A stretch of DNA of 19,823 nt, taken from positions 1 through 19,823 of the forward strand of contig JABANP010000743.1 of assembly GCA_013115135.1 (NCBI GenBank), given 5' to 3'. Source of the stretch: Perkinsus olseni (Eukaryota; Perkinsozoa; Perkinsida; Perkinsidae). Made by a program: the position numbers and the translations under genes. The notes under the pieces are model-generated. The model ran no database searches and was not told the origin of the DNA. It saw only the letters and a program-made list of their open reading frames with translations. This document shows, piece after piece, positions 1-10,827 of the stretch; position 1 is the stretch's first letter; each line of letters starts with the position of its first letter.

Positions 1-68
1 GGGTCGGAGAGGCCGCTGTAACACTCACAAGATCACTCGATCGCTCGAGTGGTGACCCGGGTGGCCAG

Positions 69-289
69 GAGAGTTGGAGAAGCTGGCACCGATGGCCGAG
101 GCATTGCTGAGAAGAGAGGAGCCGACCGGCGGCGCGAAGGACGAGGAGTCCAAACACAGTTCTTACGCCTGCGATGACTCTGAGAGCGAATTAGGAAGAC
201 GCACAGACAGTGCATGCACCAGTAAAACCTTGAGACCCGCCATAAGGCAGCAGCAGGTTGACCCAATCAACATTCTGGCGATGATTTAA
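69..289 (+). CDS. 3'-terminal exon of an unidentified plus-strand gene (partial)
   Basis: I do not recognise this protein. An acidic, polar frame runs from a probable splice acceptor (CAG at 66-68) to a TAA at 287-289 and encodes about 73 residues. It begins around ELEKLAPMAEALLRREE and contains an acidic-serine patch (DDSESE) and a run of three glutamines. It has no ATG of its own, and a TGA lies upstream in the same frame, so it is best read as the last exon of a gene entering from the left edge. Its composition (charged, few hydrophobics, a short amphipathic start) looks like a soluble or disordered C-terminus. The gene is convergent with the coiled-coil gene on the other strand. The exact acceptor is uncertain by a few bases. 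Confidence 0.45.
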
Positions 290-598
290 AGAGAATCAAC
301 CGCCGCAGCGAATGTCATGCGGTTGAACATTTCCTTGATTCGGTCCTCGAGCCAGACAAATCGAATCGAAGGCATGAAAACTCATCGAAGTTGATTGACA
401 CCATGAGCATGCGGCGCGTTGGCCGATTTGTTCGGCGGTAAAAGTGATGAATGGTATCTTTCAACTGCGGAGTGAAAGTTGTCGAGCAGCTGCTGCGGCC
501 AGAGCAAGGTAGCGTGCGTAATTGCCTCGCAGCAGGTACTCTTCCTGCCGAGAATCGTCGGGGCAAGCACCTCGACGGGTCCGTGAACAACGGAGGAC
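290..598. other. Interval between convergent genes; probable 3' UTR with unresolved coding-like blocks
   Basis: No complete gene is supported here. On the minus strand several short open blocks look protein-like. One at about 285-345 reads VWLEDRIKEMFNRMTF and ends at TAA 286-288. Another near 400-505 includes LLDNFHSAVERYHSSLLPP. An overlapping frame near 480-560 reads EEYLLRGNYARYLAL. They could be further 3' exons of the coiled-coil gene if the TAG at 599-601 is spliced out. I could not find a convincing GT donor before that TAG, so the simplest reading is 3' UTR. Confidence 0.3.
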
Positions 599-3500
599 CT
601 ATGATAGGAACGACTCCTTCCTCTCAGCTCGATCTACAATCCCACCGATCAGCTGCTGCTTTTATCGCAGCAAGCAGTTCACGTACTCTGCAGAACCCGC
701 TCTTGTCGTAACATCTTCCACTCATCGTAGTGGGCTGGGGCAAAGCTGACAAGACGCTAGACGGTAGAAGTTGGGCACCGCGAAACTGACTGCTCGCGGG
801 CGCGCCTTCCGAGCGAAGAAACGACAGAATATCATAGCTAGCAGGACATGGCCTCACTTACACGCCATCATGTCCGCGATTCTCGCGAACACCAACAGGC
901 TCTCTCGGTCTCTGAGTTCCAATACTCTGCCGTGAAGCTGCGTAGGCGGGATGAAGCTCACTGTGGGTTCGGCATCCCTCCCTCTCATACACTCGATAGC
1001 TGCTCGCAACGATTGCATGTACGACTTATCAACCCTCACACGATCCTGTTCTCACGATACAGGGAGGGCACACGGCAGCGACGCACCTCCGCCCGTCTCA
1101 AATCCTCCGCGAGCGACTCCTTCTCTCGCTCCGCTAGCATTAGCTTCAGCTTTCCTATTTCTGCGTCCGCTGTAAGCTGCCCGACTTGTTCCTTCAGCTT
1201 GCCAATCTCGGCCTGCTGACACTCATCAGCCTCGTCGAGAATTTCAAAACTTCACTTACCTGCATCAGGCGTGCAGGATCTTCATCTCGTGGTAACAACC
1301 CCTGCCACGACTATCAAGCTCCATGGTCATCCGCTACTCTCCCCTCTCACCACTGCATCCGAGGCTCCCTGCTGTTCCGCGCTGAGTGTGGTATTATGCA
1401 CCTCCAACACCTGTATCTGGGTAAGACCATAGAAACATGACGCACCTATCGCTGGACTGAAAGCAGCAGTTTCTCGAGCCAACCTGCGCCTCTTTATCCG
1501 CTATACTCTTCTTAAGAGCCGCTACTTCCTGCCGTAACCCCTCTATGATATGGGAGGTCTCGGTAATCTACAGTACAGTAGAAGCATCGCTATGCACAAG
1601 GCGAGCTATGTGCCGAACACCAGTTGATTATCCGCGTATAGTGCTACGAGACATGCCTCAGAGTCCGCCGATTGTTTGTTCCCACCTCCAGCGAATGCGC
1701 CCTTCTTATCATCTCGAGCTTGTGAATCTCTGCATCCTTCTCGTCAATTTCGTTCCGTAGCCGCTCAACTTCATTCGATCCTGCAAAGGAAACCCAGGAG
1801 GAAGGCCATTGTACAGAGGCACCCAGTGACGCGGGCTACGATGCGGTAAGCACGATATGAGAGAGGCGCTTGTCTCACTCTCTTCATCGTCTCTGCTCTC
1901 ACCACTGCTGCTGCTGCTGCTGCTGCTCGAGGGCTGCTGAGGCAGGGGAAATGATGCCGAGGGCTGATCGACTATTCCGCGTTCTCCAGTCGACAGGTTG
2001 GGCCCTCCTCCAGAGCTGGTCATACCTCATCGGAGCAGCTTGGCTCGTTCGAAGGTTCGTGATTCCTCAACATCTCTACCTGAGGTCTTAGTCGGGTCCC
2101 TGACGTCCCTCCCGACCCCCACTTCTATCATGCTGCGCCCTCGTTGCATCCTCAGCATCTCCACCTCTCCCTCAGCTTCAGAGAGCTGCTCCCGCAGAGC
2201 TCCAACTTCTGCCTTGTAGCCTTCACAGGCGGTGCAAGACGCAGCATCGATCTTCGCTGAGGCCGCAACCGACACCGAGCGTGTCGATGCAGACTGACAA
2301 AGCTGCCACTCGTACCCGTAGTGCCGTGCTCCACGTTCGCCAGCCTTTCTTCTAGGATCGCGATCTACGAGAGCATTGCTTCGTTCGAGTTCAAAGCAAT
2401 AGACAAGCGAGCAATAACATGGATGCATCGAAGGTCCTTTCCAAGCTATAATTCTGTTCTACTCATGCCGGAGATCGGAGAAAACTTGCAGCTGGTACTT
2501 CTCTACCTGGCTGTGCAGACGAGCCTTCTCGCCGTCGAAGGACGAATGGTTTTCCGGTCGGCGCGAGCTGCCGCACTCCTCCTCTCCCTTGGCTTCACGC
2601 AGCTCCCGTACTGCCTGAGAATTAGCTTTCGACTCGGGACCAGACACGCGAGAGAGGGACAGGATGCGATGACCAGGATACATCCGACTGCAGCGGTCAC
2701 TCGAGCCGATGCATGAATTGTTTATGGATCATATAGCGAACACCTGGCAATGCCGTTCAGCAGGACACTGCCGGACTAGCAGCCCAACGCAGAAGCAAGT
2801 TCAGCTCGACTCCGTGGCGATCCAGGGAAGTGGATTCTTGCCGCAAATCAACTGGACGTTATCGCCTTACCGCAGCTAAGTCATCCTCGAGTGTTGAGAT
2901 GACGACGGCTTGTCTTGATACAGTCATCCTCAACTCCTCAAGAGCCGCACCATCCTCATCGAAGCTGCACGTGCTCATTGCTCCAATTCCACCAGCTGCC
3001 TGCTCCTTGTCGGCGTGCGTATCTCGTAAAGGGGCATCATATCCACAAACTAAACAGCATCAGCTGCCAACTGGATTGGTTGACTCCCGACATCCGAAAA
3101 TATCAGCTAGCTTACTCGTAGACACTGGCACAGATAGCAACTGTGGACTGCACCCCGGTTCATTAACGATCCTCATATCCATCCCAGCTGTGGCCCGCCG
3201 CAGCATCTCTACTTCGACTCGGTACCGGCTCACCTACGTTACTGCTGTGCCCCGCTCACAACAGGCGGCAACAACCATCGGACGGTATCACCTGCATGCG
3301 CAGTGCATCGATATCTTCGTCACAGCCATCATCATCGTCTGGTCCGATCCTGACGTCCTTAGTACCAGCCTTGTCTACCAGCGGCAGCGCTTCAGCTCTT
3401 TCGTGTCTTCGCTTCAACACCTCAACCTTCACGTGGGAATAGCGTGCCTCTCGTACCGCTCGTGGCAGTCCTGCCCCGTCCTCACCATATCCTGTGCCCT

Positions 3501-4914
3501 ATCCCGTTCCGTGCGTAGCCTGTCCATTCGAGCCCTCAGGGATGCATACGAAGCTGCTTGCTTCTCGAGTTCTTCGGTGAGGAGGTGAAGTCTGAGAGTA
3601 GCGCCTTTGCCAGCCCTGTAGCAACCCCGGGACCACGCGCAGGGTGCAGTCATGTTGGACACCCTAGAAGCATTGTATTCAAGATTGTCCAGCAGCAGCG
3701 CCACCGAAGGACTCTGAATAGGTTTCGGTGGGAGAATCTCCCAACATTTCGCTGTGAAAAAAAGCTTTGGGAAATTATAGGAACAATAAGGATGTTCAAT
3801 TGGACGGGTGAACAATAATTGTTCAATTCAACTGCGGTTCGGACGGTAACACGGTCCCGTTATATACGCTCACTGTCTATTGGCATCCTGGGAATTCCTC
3901 TTGTACGACTTCCGGAGCTCGCCCTCTCTAGAAAGTAGTTTTATCTTGAAGAAACCAAGGCTGCTGAGGGGAGGGACACTGCCGTTACTCTCTCCTTCAG
4001 CCGAGCTATGTGCGAGTCCTTCTCAGCAATCACATCCCTCAGTCGCTCCATAACGTGCTTCAACTCCAACAATAGTTCCTCTTCGCGGGCTCTGACCAGC
4101 TCAAGGCGTACAACTCTGCATGCTCAGCGGCCGCTGTGTGTGTAGGGGCCGCAGAGTGTCAAGTGTGTGATTCAACCCATCACTATGAGCTAAGCAAGTG
4201 CATGTGGTCCCACTTTCTCTCGTGCTCTCTGTCCCTCAGCTGCTGCTGCCTAGCAGCGTATTCTGACTGGATAACATCCCCCTGCAGATGTCGAGTTCTC
4301 GGATGTTGATGCCGCCCGGGTTGGCCTGGTGAGCGTGAGGACGGCGCGGTCACCGGCTGAAGAGATGTTGAGATTCGATCACGTTCGACCACGTCAAGCA
4401 AGCGTGAAGATCCCACGAAAAGTCTTCAATGATGAGGAATGTAAGAACGTCAATTCTCAACGATGGTTAAGCTTTAGTAATCACCGCACTAGCCTCTCAC
4501 TCGGCGAGGTGACGCTGTCCGTGGCCGCCGAGGCCCGCGAAGGACGGGAGTCGCTAGGGGCCTGCGGAGAGCCGTAGGACGCTGTGGAGGGACGCGAGGA
4601 GAATGCCGGAGTTCCGGAAGGCGGAACTCCATACGCTGGAGCCAAAACGAGAACTAACCGAAAGAGAACCCTCAGCCGCTCGGCAAACTACGGACTGAAC
4701 ACAGCAATTCGTGAATGTTCTGCTGTTCTCCTCCAGAGCCGAATCTTCGAGGTTGTCCGGATTCAATAATCATCCGAAGCTTGGATGATCTCAGAACAGC
4801 AGTGGCATCAGTAGGATTCGTGATCGGGCCGCTCCTGATTGGATGATGGGTTAGTAGCGGAGTAACCGTAGCCTTGGCCAGTGACGCGGTTGTTGCGTAG
4901 AGAGAAGACTCCAT
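599..4914 (-). CDS. Large coiled-coil protein, 24 short exons (hypothetical)
   Basis: No family is recognised. The spliced model gives about 779 aa and all exon phases agree: 4914-4692, 4635-4485, 4423-4354, 4281-4214, 4115-3989, 3923-3874, 3751-3705, 3604-3486, 3426-3292, 3233-3116, 3049-2871, 2614-2507, 2364-2316, 2256-2123, 2079-2026, 1936-1903, 1780-1686, 1567-1484, 1410-1351, 1301-1260, 1212-1087, 1045-862, 734-687, 633-599. A Ser/Pro-rich head (about residues 75-125) precedes long Glu/Lys/Arg/Leu heptad stretches, for example VMERLRDVIAEKDSHIARL, EELEKQAASYASLRARMD, LREQLSEAEGEVEMLR and VERLRNEIDEKDAEIHKLE. There are no membrane segments. A (CTG)7 tract encodes nine serines in exon 16. 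Such proteins are often cytoskeletal, basal-body or flagellar, but that is only inference. The 256-nt gap at 2615-2870 may hide another exon. The start and the last exon are the weakest parts, and the stop could lie further left. Confidence 0.65.
1905..1925. repeat. (CTG)7 microsatellite inside a coding exon
   Basis: Seven perfect CTG units on the plus strand read as AGC on the coding minus strand. They make most of a nine-serine run in exon 16 of the coiled-coil gene. The tract abuts the exon's donor site (intron starts at 1902), so length changes would alter the serine run in steps of one residue without shifting frame. Confidence 0.85.
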
Positions 4915-4931
4915 CCTTCCAATCGGTACTG
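4915..4931 (-). promoter_or_regulatory. Candidate spliced-leader acceptor of the coiled-coil gene
   Basis: Reading the minus strand, a T/C-rich stretch ends in CAG at 4931-4929, 14 nt before the ATG at 4914, with no ATG between. The downstream gene is only 95 nt from the stop of the transporter gene, which leaves little room for a separate promoter. Trans-splicing is inferred; no leader gene is in the window. Confidence 0.35.
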
Positions 4932-5009
4932 AACGCAATGCAGCAAGCACGTTGAACACCATCACGATATTGGTGCTTTAGTACGGCAGTAGTAGTAACA
5001 TCAGCATAT

Positions 5010-7518
5010 TCATGCTCCTTGGATAATCGAGCAGCTGCTCGTAGCAGCACTCGAATACGACGAAGTCGTTCTCTTATCAGAACGCCCGTTGCCACCAAGC
5101 AAGGCCTGCGCTTCTGCGACTCTCTGCTGTGAGGTGTAGTCGAGCTCAGCGGAAGATTCTTCTGGACTCACAGACACCAGAGGGAGCCCTTTCGTTTCCC
5201 TAAAGGAAAAGGACCTCGGAAGACACGAAGGTGACGATGGACTTGGTAAGGCCGTTTGGGACGGGACCCCGCCCCTTACCAAATCAGATTGATGCCGCTG
5301 GCTGCCATCGCAGCAACCATCAAGACGATGAGCAAGGTGATGACTGCGTCCAGTGTCTGCCGAGAGTCTTGCTTCGAAAGCTCGAGAATGAGGGGGGCCG
5401 CCACCGCTCCCAAGCGGCCTGAAAAATCAGAGGACCGCCATGAGGAATATCTTGGAGATGCAGAAGCCTGAGGGGGGGCTGGAGTTCTACGAAGCCCACC
5501 TATAGCTGAGACGACTCCGATCGCGGTCGTACGGCAATTAGTAGGGAAGACTTCCGCAGTATAGGTGGACACCACCGCGTAGTATCCTAGAACCAACCCT
5601 CTCAGTGCGTAGGCGGAGACGGGCCCCATCCAGTCTGATCAAGAGACGCTGATACGATAACTACTGCAGTCGATAGGCTACCGGGCATGTAAGAGAGTTG
5701 CAGCATCCCCAGGCCACAGACGGTACAAAGGAACCCAAGCGCTTGCGTGACAGTGACGTGTCCCACTCCGCGATAGCTTCCCAATAGGAGAGCAAGAAAT
5801 GCACCTGTTAGAGAACTACTGTGATTAATGAGCACACAACGACGAATGAGAGGCTCACCAGGGATAGCCAGAGAGGCTGATATCACCAGCTGCAGCCCCA
5901 ATGACATGCTCTTAACACCACGGAAATACCTACAGCCGAAACCGATCGTATCCGGGAAGACCCCTCCTTTCGTCAGCATCCCACTGCGGCAGAATGTAAG
6001 TAAGTCCATAAAGGCAGAAGTCCTTGCATGCAGTGACCAGAATCATCGTCCATACGGTTCCAGAGTAGTGTCTTCCAGTGATAGTAGCGAACGCAGACAC
6101 GTCCCGAGGGGCAGCGGTTGGTCGGAGAGTCTGAGGTTGACGAGAACTGGCCAAGCGGCACTCCTCAGGTGCTTTACTCACATAGGGCTGCTCCTGGACG
6201 ACACCCGAGTCGGGAGTGAAGCGTACAGGTACATTATACGCGCCGTTGGACTTTCGGACCTGACCGAACCCTTGGTCGCGCCCTCAATTGCTCAGAGAAC
6301 GGCCTCCCACCGTCTTCAAGATCCTATTCACTTCCTGATAGTCGCGGTGTCGGACGGTGACGAACTGCGGTGATTCCCATAGCATGGTAAGAGCAAACAT
6401 GACCATGAACAGGGACGGCGCCGCAGCGATCTCCAACAGGGTCCTCCACGAGCATACCTGAACGATCTCGTGTGAACTCAAGACTGACAAGACGTAGTCC
6501 GCGTAGCGGACCGTGAAGCTATCATACTTGATGCCCTGCCTCCTGCATGACGCTGAGAAGGTAGATGTCACAGTGGTCACCACTCCTAGTGAGATGAGGA
6601 TCCACGAATAATATCCCTGACGAGTAACGTAAGTGGCGATTGAGGTGCTGCGCATATGGTCTCGCGAACAGAACAGGAGTGAAGATTGCCCTCGGCGACC
6701 AAGAAGGAGCGACGCTGCTGACCGCCACCCTACCCTACCAGCGGTGGCGTAGAGCTCTCCCAGGACGATAAACGATGCCATGATGATAAGCCCTTCAGCT
6801 CTGTGCTTGGAGGGGGACACCTCAGCCAGTAGGGCGAACACCGCTGGTATCCCAAGGCCGCATCCCACCCCTGCTCCAAACCGATACGCCAGCATCACTA
6901 CCTGAGAGTTGCGAAAATCCCGGTAGCACAAGCGGATTGAAAACCTTCACCTCAGTCGAAGCAGTTGAGCAGGCGAAGCCGAATACCCCCGTCAGAAGGT
7001 AAGACATAAGTACGCAGGGCCTCCTGCCTAGGCGGTCTCCGATGAGCCCAGAGAGAAGGCATCCTGAAGGAGACAGACCATGGGCACGGCAGTAAGGAAG
7101 AGCACTGAGGTAACCTACCACACGCATATCCCAGGTGGATGGTGGACGCTAGCAAAACTCTGGTGAGTAGCGGCAGACTCCAGTGGTCCTCCAAGAGCAT
7201 GGCTACAGGTCCCATGACCATAAGCTGGCTCCCTTCGGAGAACAACACGCCTGACAGACCAGAGAGCTCTAACGGAGGGACAAGTCTATCCGAATCAGTT
7301 CGAGCTAGGATGCGGCCAGCGGTGTCCCCAGCCCGAGTAGGGCTATACCTACCTCCGCACAGAATGAGTACTGCAATCTGGAAGCTGCCAAAGCCCATGG
7401 CATCCAGCTTCCTACCAACTCCTGCGGGGCTCAGCGGCTCGTCCACATCAGCCAGCGCTGAATACGTGAAGTCAATCTCGGCAGTTACTTCCCGCCGTCT
7501 AGGGATGCTCCTGACCAT
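5010..7518 (-). CDS. MFS transporter, SV2/SVOP-like, 13 exons
   Basis: This is a 547-aa membrane transporter of the major facilitator superfamily, closest in pattern to SV2-related proteins (SVOP). The substrate is not deducible. Phase-consistent exons: 7518-7353, 7250-7119, 7063-6951, 6901-6734, 6616-6581, 6457-6311, 6259-6182, 6130-5985, 5929-5859, 5804-5682, 5634-5500, 5418-5280, 5199-5010. Family landmarks appear in order only after splicing: MGFGSFQIAVLILCGG at the start of TM1, the loop 2-3 motif GDRLGRRP (108-115), FALLAEVSPSKHRAEG, WESPQF (231-236), TYTAEVFPTNCRTT in the second half (417-430), then WETKG (485-489) and a serine-rich cytosolic tail of about 60 residues. The loop 8-9 counterpart of DRxGRR is degenerate (GSYRGVG). 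Exon 5 is only 36 nt, and its boundaries, with the flanking 117- and 123-nt introns, are the least certain. The last intron begins inside W485; retaining it gives an immediate TAA and removes ETKG and the tail. Confidence 0.85.
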
Positions 7519-7525
7519 CAGCCAT
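7499..7525 (-). promoter_or_regulatory. Short upstream ORF overlapping the transporter start
   Basis: The first ATG after the putative splice acceptor is at 7525, seven bases before the transporter ATG at 7518 and in another frame. It encodes only eight residues (MADGQEHP) before TAG at 7499-7501. A scanning ribosome would meet it first, so it could lower transporter translation. The transporter frame is open further upstream but has no ATG there. Confidence 0.4.
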
Positions 7526-7541
7526 GGAAGGATAACTTCTG
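7519..7541 (-). promoter_or_regulatory. Candidate spliced-leader acceptor of the transporter gene
   Basis: On the minus strand, TTCTCCCCCAG ends at 7539, 21 nt before the proposed ATG. It has the form of a strong 3' splice site but no matching donor in the 115-nt space from the upstream gene's stop at 7634. This fits trans-splicing better than a 5' UTR intron. Confidence 0.4.
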
Positions 7542-7633
7542 GGGGAGAATCCGACTTCACCCGTCCCCGATCCAAACTCAACCAGTCTGGCTATGAAATT
7601 GAGCACAGCCACGCATGGGACGCAACGAGGCTA

Positions 7634-10600
7634 TCATCTGATAGCAATCGCTCCAGTCGCCGTCACGGCCTTCCCATTCCCACCCGGTGTTTTCAAAAGT
7701 TTGCTTTGCATCTTCCACAAAGTGTCGAGGCCGCCATGTTCTCTGAGTACATCCTTCGCCTTCTCGCTGGCCATAGAGCACTTGGCCAAGGCGCTACCAG
7801 CGTTAGCCTGGTCTTGCTTCCTCAGGCACTCGAGCATCGGTACGACGGCCCTGACCAAATCTCCCTCGTACTGCTTCGATCCAGCGCGAGTCAAGTCAGC
7901 TGCGGCTCCAATAATGAGGCACGCATTACCGCGGAGCATGTAGAGAGTCTTGTCACGATCGTCGTAGCCCTGCGGAGGGAACTTCAGCAGGAGCTCTGTC
8001 GCCGCACGCACAAGCCCAGGATTCAGGCATGACGTATCCTGCTTCACAGCATGACACAGTAGCCTGAGTGCCGGATCGCACAAAGACGGGTCAGTCGCAT
8101 CGCTCAAGATCCCTTCGGCCAGGACCACCGCTTCGGAGTCGTTGCCGAGCTGAATGCCCCCTTCCACAAGTTGTGCCAGTCGGAGAAGGATAGTTAGAAC
8201 TCTCCCCACAGTACGTGGCTGGCGGCGGGCAACGTCGCACAGGATGGCCTCTGCCTGGCCCTGCTCGGCAACGTGCTGCGCAGCCTCAGTGGAGACTGTG
8301 CAGCAGTTCTGCAATGCGCCAAGGACCGCCATCGTGGATTTCTCGTCAACTAGCTTCGTACAAGCCTCCAACAACGGCAGTGCGCATGCATTGGCTACCG
8401 CACCACCACCGACGTTGCAGATGACACCGGCCGCTTGTTCTACCGTAGCGGCGTCCGCGACCTTCCTAGGAAGGCTCCGGCACAGTTCAGCCTGGCCTTG
8501 AAGATAGGTGCGCAATCCTTGGCAGCTGGTAGCGCAGTTGGCCAGTACACACATGGCCGCCAGGCTCGAGGACCGCTTGCGACAGGCCACCCTGCGGACG
8601 ATGGTGTCCAGCACCTCACTGTTCTTGTCTCTAGAGAGAGCCTCTTGCAGCTGCCTCCGAGGGCCCGGCCTGGTTGATAGCTCAGCCATCAGGGCTACAC
8701 ACCTCCCGCAGCGGATTTTGGATTTGATAAGCTGCACAAGTCGTCCAATGTGGGCCCCAGCCTTACCACTGAAGACCTCGCAAGCTGTGTCCGACAGTTC
8801 GCATATTCGGACCAAGAGTCGGAGGCATCGCAGCAGCCCGATGCTTCGGAGCTCGTCAGGGTCCTCGATGCTTGCGTTCCTGTGCAGCAGGGCCGCCCTT
8901 GACAGATCGTCAAGCAGGTTATCAAGGCCACCACAGTGGACTACCTGCCGTAGAATGCGGCACGAGTGACTGAGCCGCGCTGTGGAGGCTCACCTTCCTC
9001 AGAGACTCTGCATCGATGGAAAGTGCAGCAAGGATCGCAGACTCATCCAAGTCACCTATCTTGCCCAACGGTGGCCGTCCATCCTCCAACAAAAACGACG
9101 CTATGGTCTGTAACGGAGATGGGCAGTGGGGTACTACCACGAGAGGCATATCATTCGTACCTCACTCGTGGCCTTCTTCAAAGGGTCCTGGCTCGGCCTC
9201 CCATCCCCCTCCTTCACTCGTGTACTCTTGATTTCACGCAAGTGACGGTCGCACAAGTCAATGGCCGACTGCGCCTCCTCAGGAGCCACCCCCAGCTTCA
9301 GCGCTTCCTCCGCATCGCACCTGGAAGATTTCACGGCACTCAGTTTCGAACGTTCCTCCCGGAACGATCCCCTGATTGAGTGCGGAAGTCGACGTAAATT
9401 TACTTTGCAGCATCCCATCGTCTAAGGTTCTGCAAGGCCACACTCCGCCGCAACAGGGCCTTGGTGCAGGCATCGGCGGACTGCGAGTAACCGTCCTCGA
9501 AAATTTCAACCATTTCCAACACCTGCGACTACACCAGAAACCGAGGCCACCGCCAACTGACCAAATCCAAGGGTGATATCGTCCGCTCACCTTCGAGCAG
9601 GAATCGACAGCTTGTTCGAAGCGGCCCAGCTTGAGCTCGGCCAAAGCTTTGTTCGTCCACAAGGCCTTATTATCTCTCTGGAACTCGAGTCCACTCTCAT
9701 ACTCCTCAATAGCCCCAACGAAGTCCCCACTCTTCAAAAGGGCGTTGCCTCGATCCTTGCACCTATGCGCGATGATTGCTGTCCAATACCGTCGAACAAC
9801 ACGATATAAATGCAACTCGATACTAACTATTCTTACTAGACGTGAAGCCTTGGCATCAAGAGGCACTCAGCGCTTTCATACAAGTCGTCCCTCCCTCACT
9901 TTCGTGCAGTAATAGCTCGATTTTCCCGAGCCTTGTTCCGCTCCTTCATGTCCTGCTCCAACGCCTTAAAGTTGGGATCATCGTTAGAAACGATCGGATC
10001 ACCTGGTGGGAATCAGCGTCAAACGCCAACCTACACGTCACGCCCTGAATGCCTTCCTCCTCCGTGTCCGTTTCCGGCTCCCAGTACTCCCACATTTGGT
10101 AGTTGATGACCTTCGACTTCGGCACCAGCTGACGGCTCTTCAACCACCGCTCCCACTTATCCTTCCGCCACGCATGAGCTGCGTTCTCCTTTTGGAGATT
10201 CTCAACCTGCCAATGCACTCAGGAATCACTTCGTAGCCTCCAGAGGTCGATCGGGCAGAGCCATTGGCAACCTCGTCGCGAAGAGCACAAGAGTGAGAGC
10301 ACGATTCACCTTTGTGTGCAGCTCCTCCAGCCTTTCCTCTCTCGCCATCAGCTTCGTATTACCACACCTTCCGCAACTCCCGACCTCACCAACGTACTCC
10401 GTGAAGCACTTCTTGCAGAACAGCACGTAGCCCTCACCGTTGCCTTTACCAGGTCTTCCATATTTCCTGACCACAATCAGCAACATCTGTAGCGGCGACG
10501 ACCATGTCGCACCCACAAGGAGGGTACTCAGGCACCACTGTCTTCCAGCAGCACAGCAGAGCTACCTCAGAGCCTCAGCCTTCTCAGCAGCCTCCCGCGA

Positions 10601-10797
10601 CTTAACAGCATCAGCGTTGTGCAGATGCTGGATCTTCCGGTCGACATCATCAACCGTCACCTGCTTTGGCGAATCCGCGGCCATCAAGAAATAGAGTGTC
10701 TTGGTGCACCGCTCACCGTGCCTTTGATCAAACCGTTGATTTGTGAGCTGATCTCATCAACCTTCTTTTCGAACGCCGCAGCATCAGCAGAGCTCAT
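7634..10797 (-). CDS. TTC12: TTC12-like TPR/armadillo protein, candidate dynein-arm assembly factor
   Basis: TTC12 is a cytoplasmic factor needed for axonemal dynein arms in animals; the same role here is inference. Exons: 10797-10717, 10660-10566, 10466-10310, 10206-10035, 10002-9900, 9762-9591, 9522-9404, 9320-9161, 9107-8994, 8944-7634, giving about 827 aa (human TTC12 is about 705). The N-terminal FEKKVDEISSQI resembles the FLKNVDEIS segment of TTC12. Next come a zinc ribbon C76-x2-C79-x10-C90-x2-C93, a tryptophan-rich segment (MWEYWEPETDTEEE) and NDDPNFKALEQDMKERNK. TPRs start with CKDRGNALLKSGDF (204 onward) and run to about 330. Armadillo-like helices fill about 390-815, ending with NAGSALAKC (772-780) and LREHGGLDTL (791-800), both matching the TTC12 C-terminus. 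The zinc ribbon is absent from the animal protein as I know it. The intron at 10034-10003 is only 32 nt with a GT donor; a GC donor at 10052 would give 50 nt. Confidence 0.8.
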
Positions 10798-10827
10798 TTG
10801 AAGCACAGAGGTCCTTACAAATCACTG
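10798..10827 (-). promoter_or_regulatory. Candidate spliced-leader acceptor of the TTC12-like gene
   Basis: On the minus strand, CACTTCCGTCCAG ends at 10825, leaving a 27-nt leader without any ATG before the start codon at 10797. The pyrimidine-rich CAG resembles the acceptors of this gene's own introns. Confidence 0.3.

Noticed and set aside
2830..3588. Plus-strand 252-codon open frame
   Set aside because: Antisense to the coiled-coil exons, Ser-rich without recognisable features; the minus strand gives coherent heptads and splice sites.
3855..3866. TATATAAC on the minus strand as a promoter splitting the coiled-coil region into two genes
   Set aside because: It lies in an intron (3752-3873) with a GTGAGC donor and a strong T-rich CAG acceptor, and the flanking exons join in matching phase.
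5276..7581. Transporter region as a frameshifted pseudogene
   Set aside because: Every frame change coincides with a GT-AG pair, and splicing restores all MFS landmarks through ETKG in a normal-length protein.
7139..8032. Plus-strand 297-codon open frame
   Set aside because: It is antisense to the transporter and TTC12-like exons, has low-complexity Ser/Arg composition and shows no domain pattern.
10440..10560. ATG at 10486 as the start of a separate zinc-ribbon protein
   Set aside because: A 99-nt intron (10467-10565) joins the ribbon exon in phase to upstream exons carrying the TTC12-type VDEIS segment.
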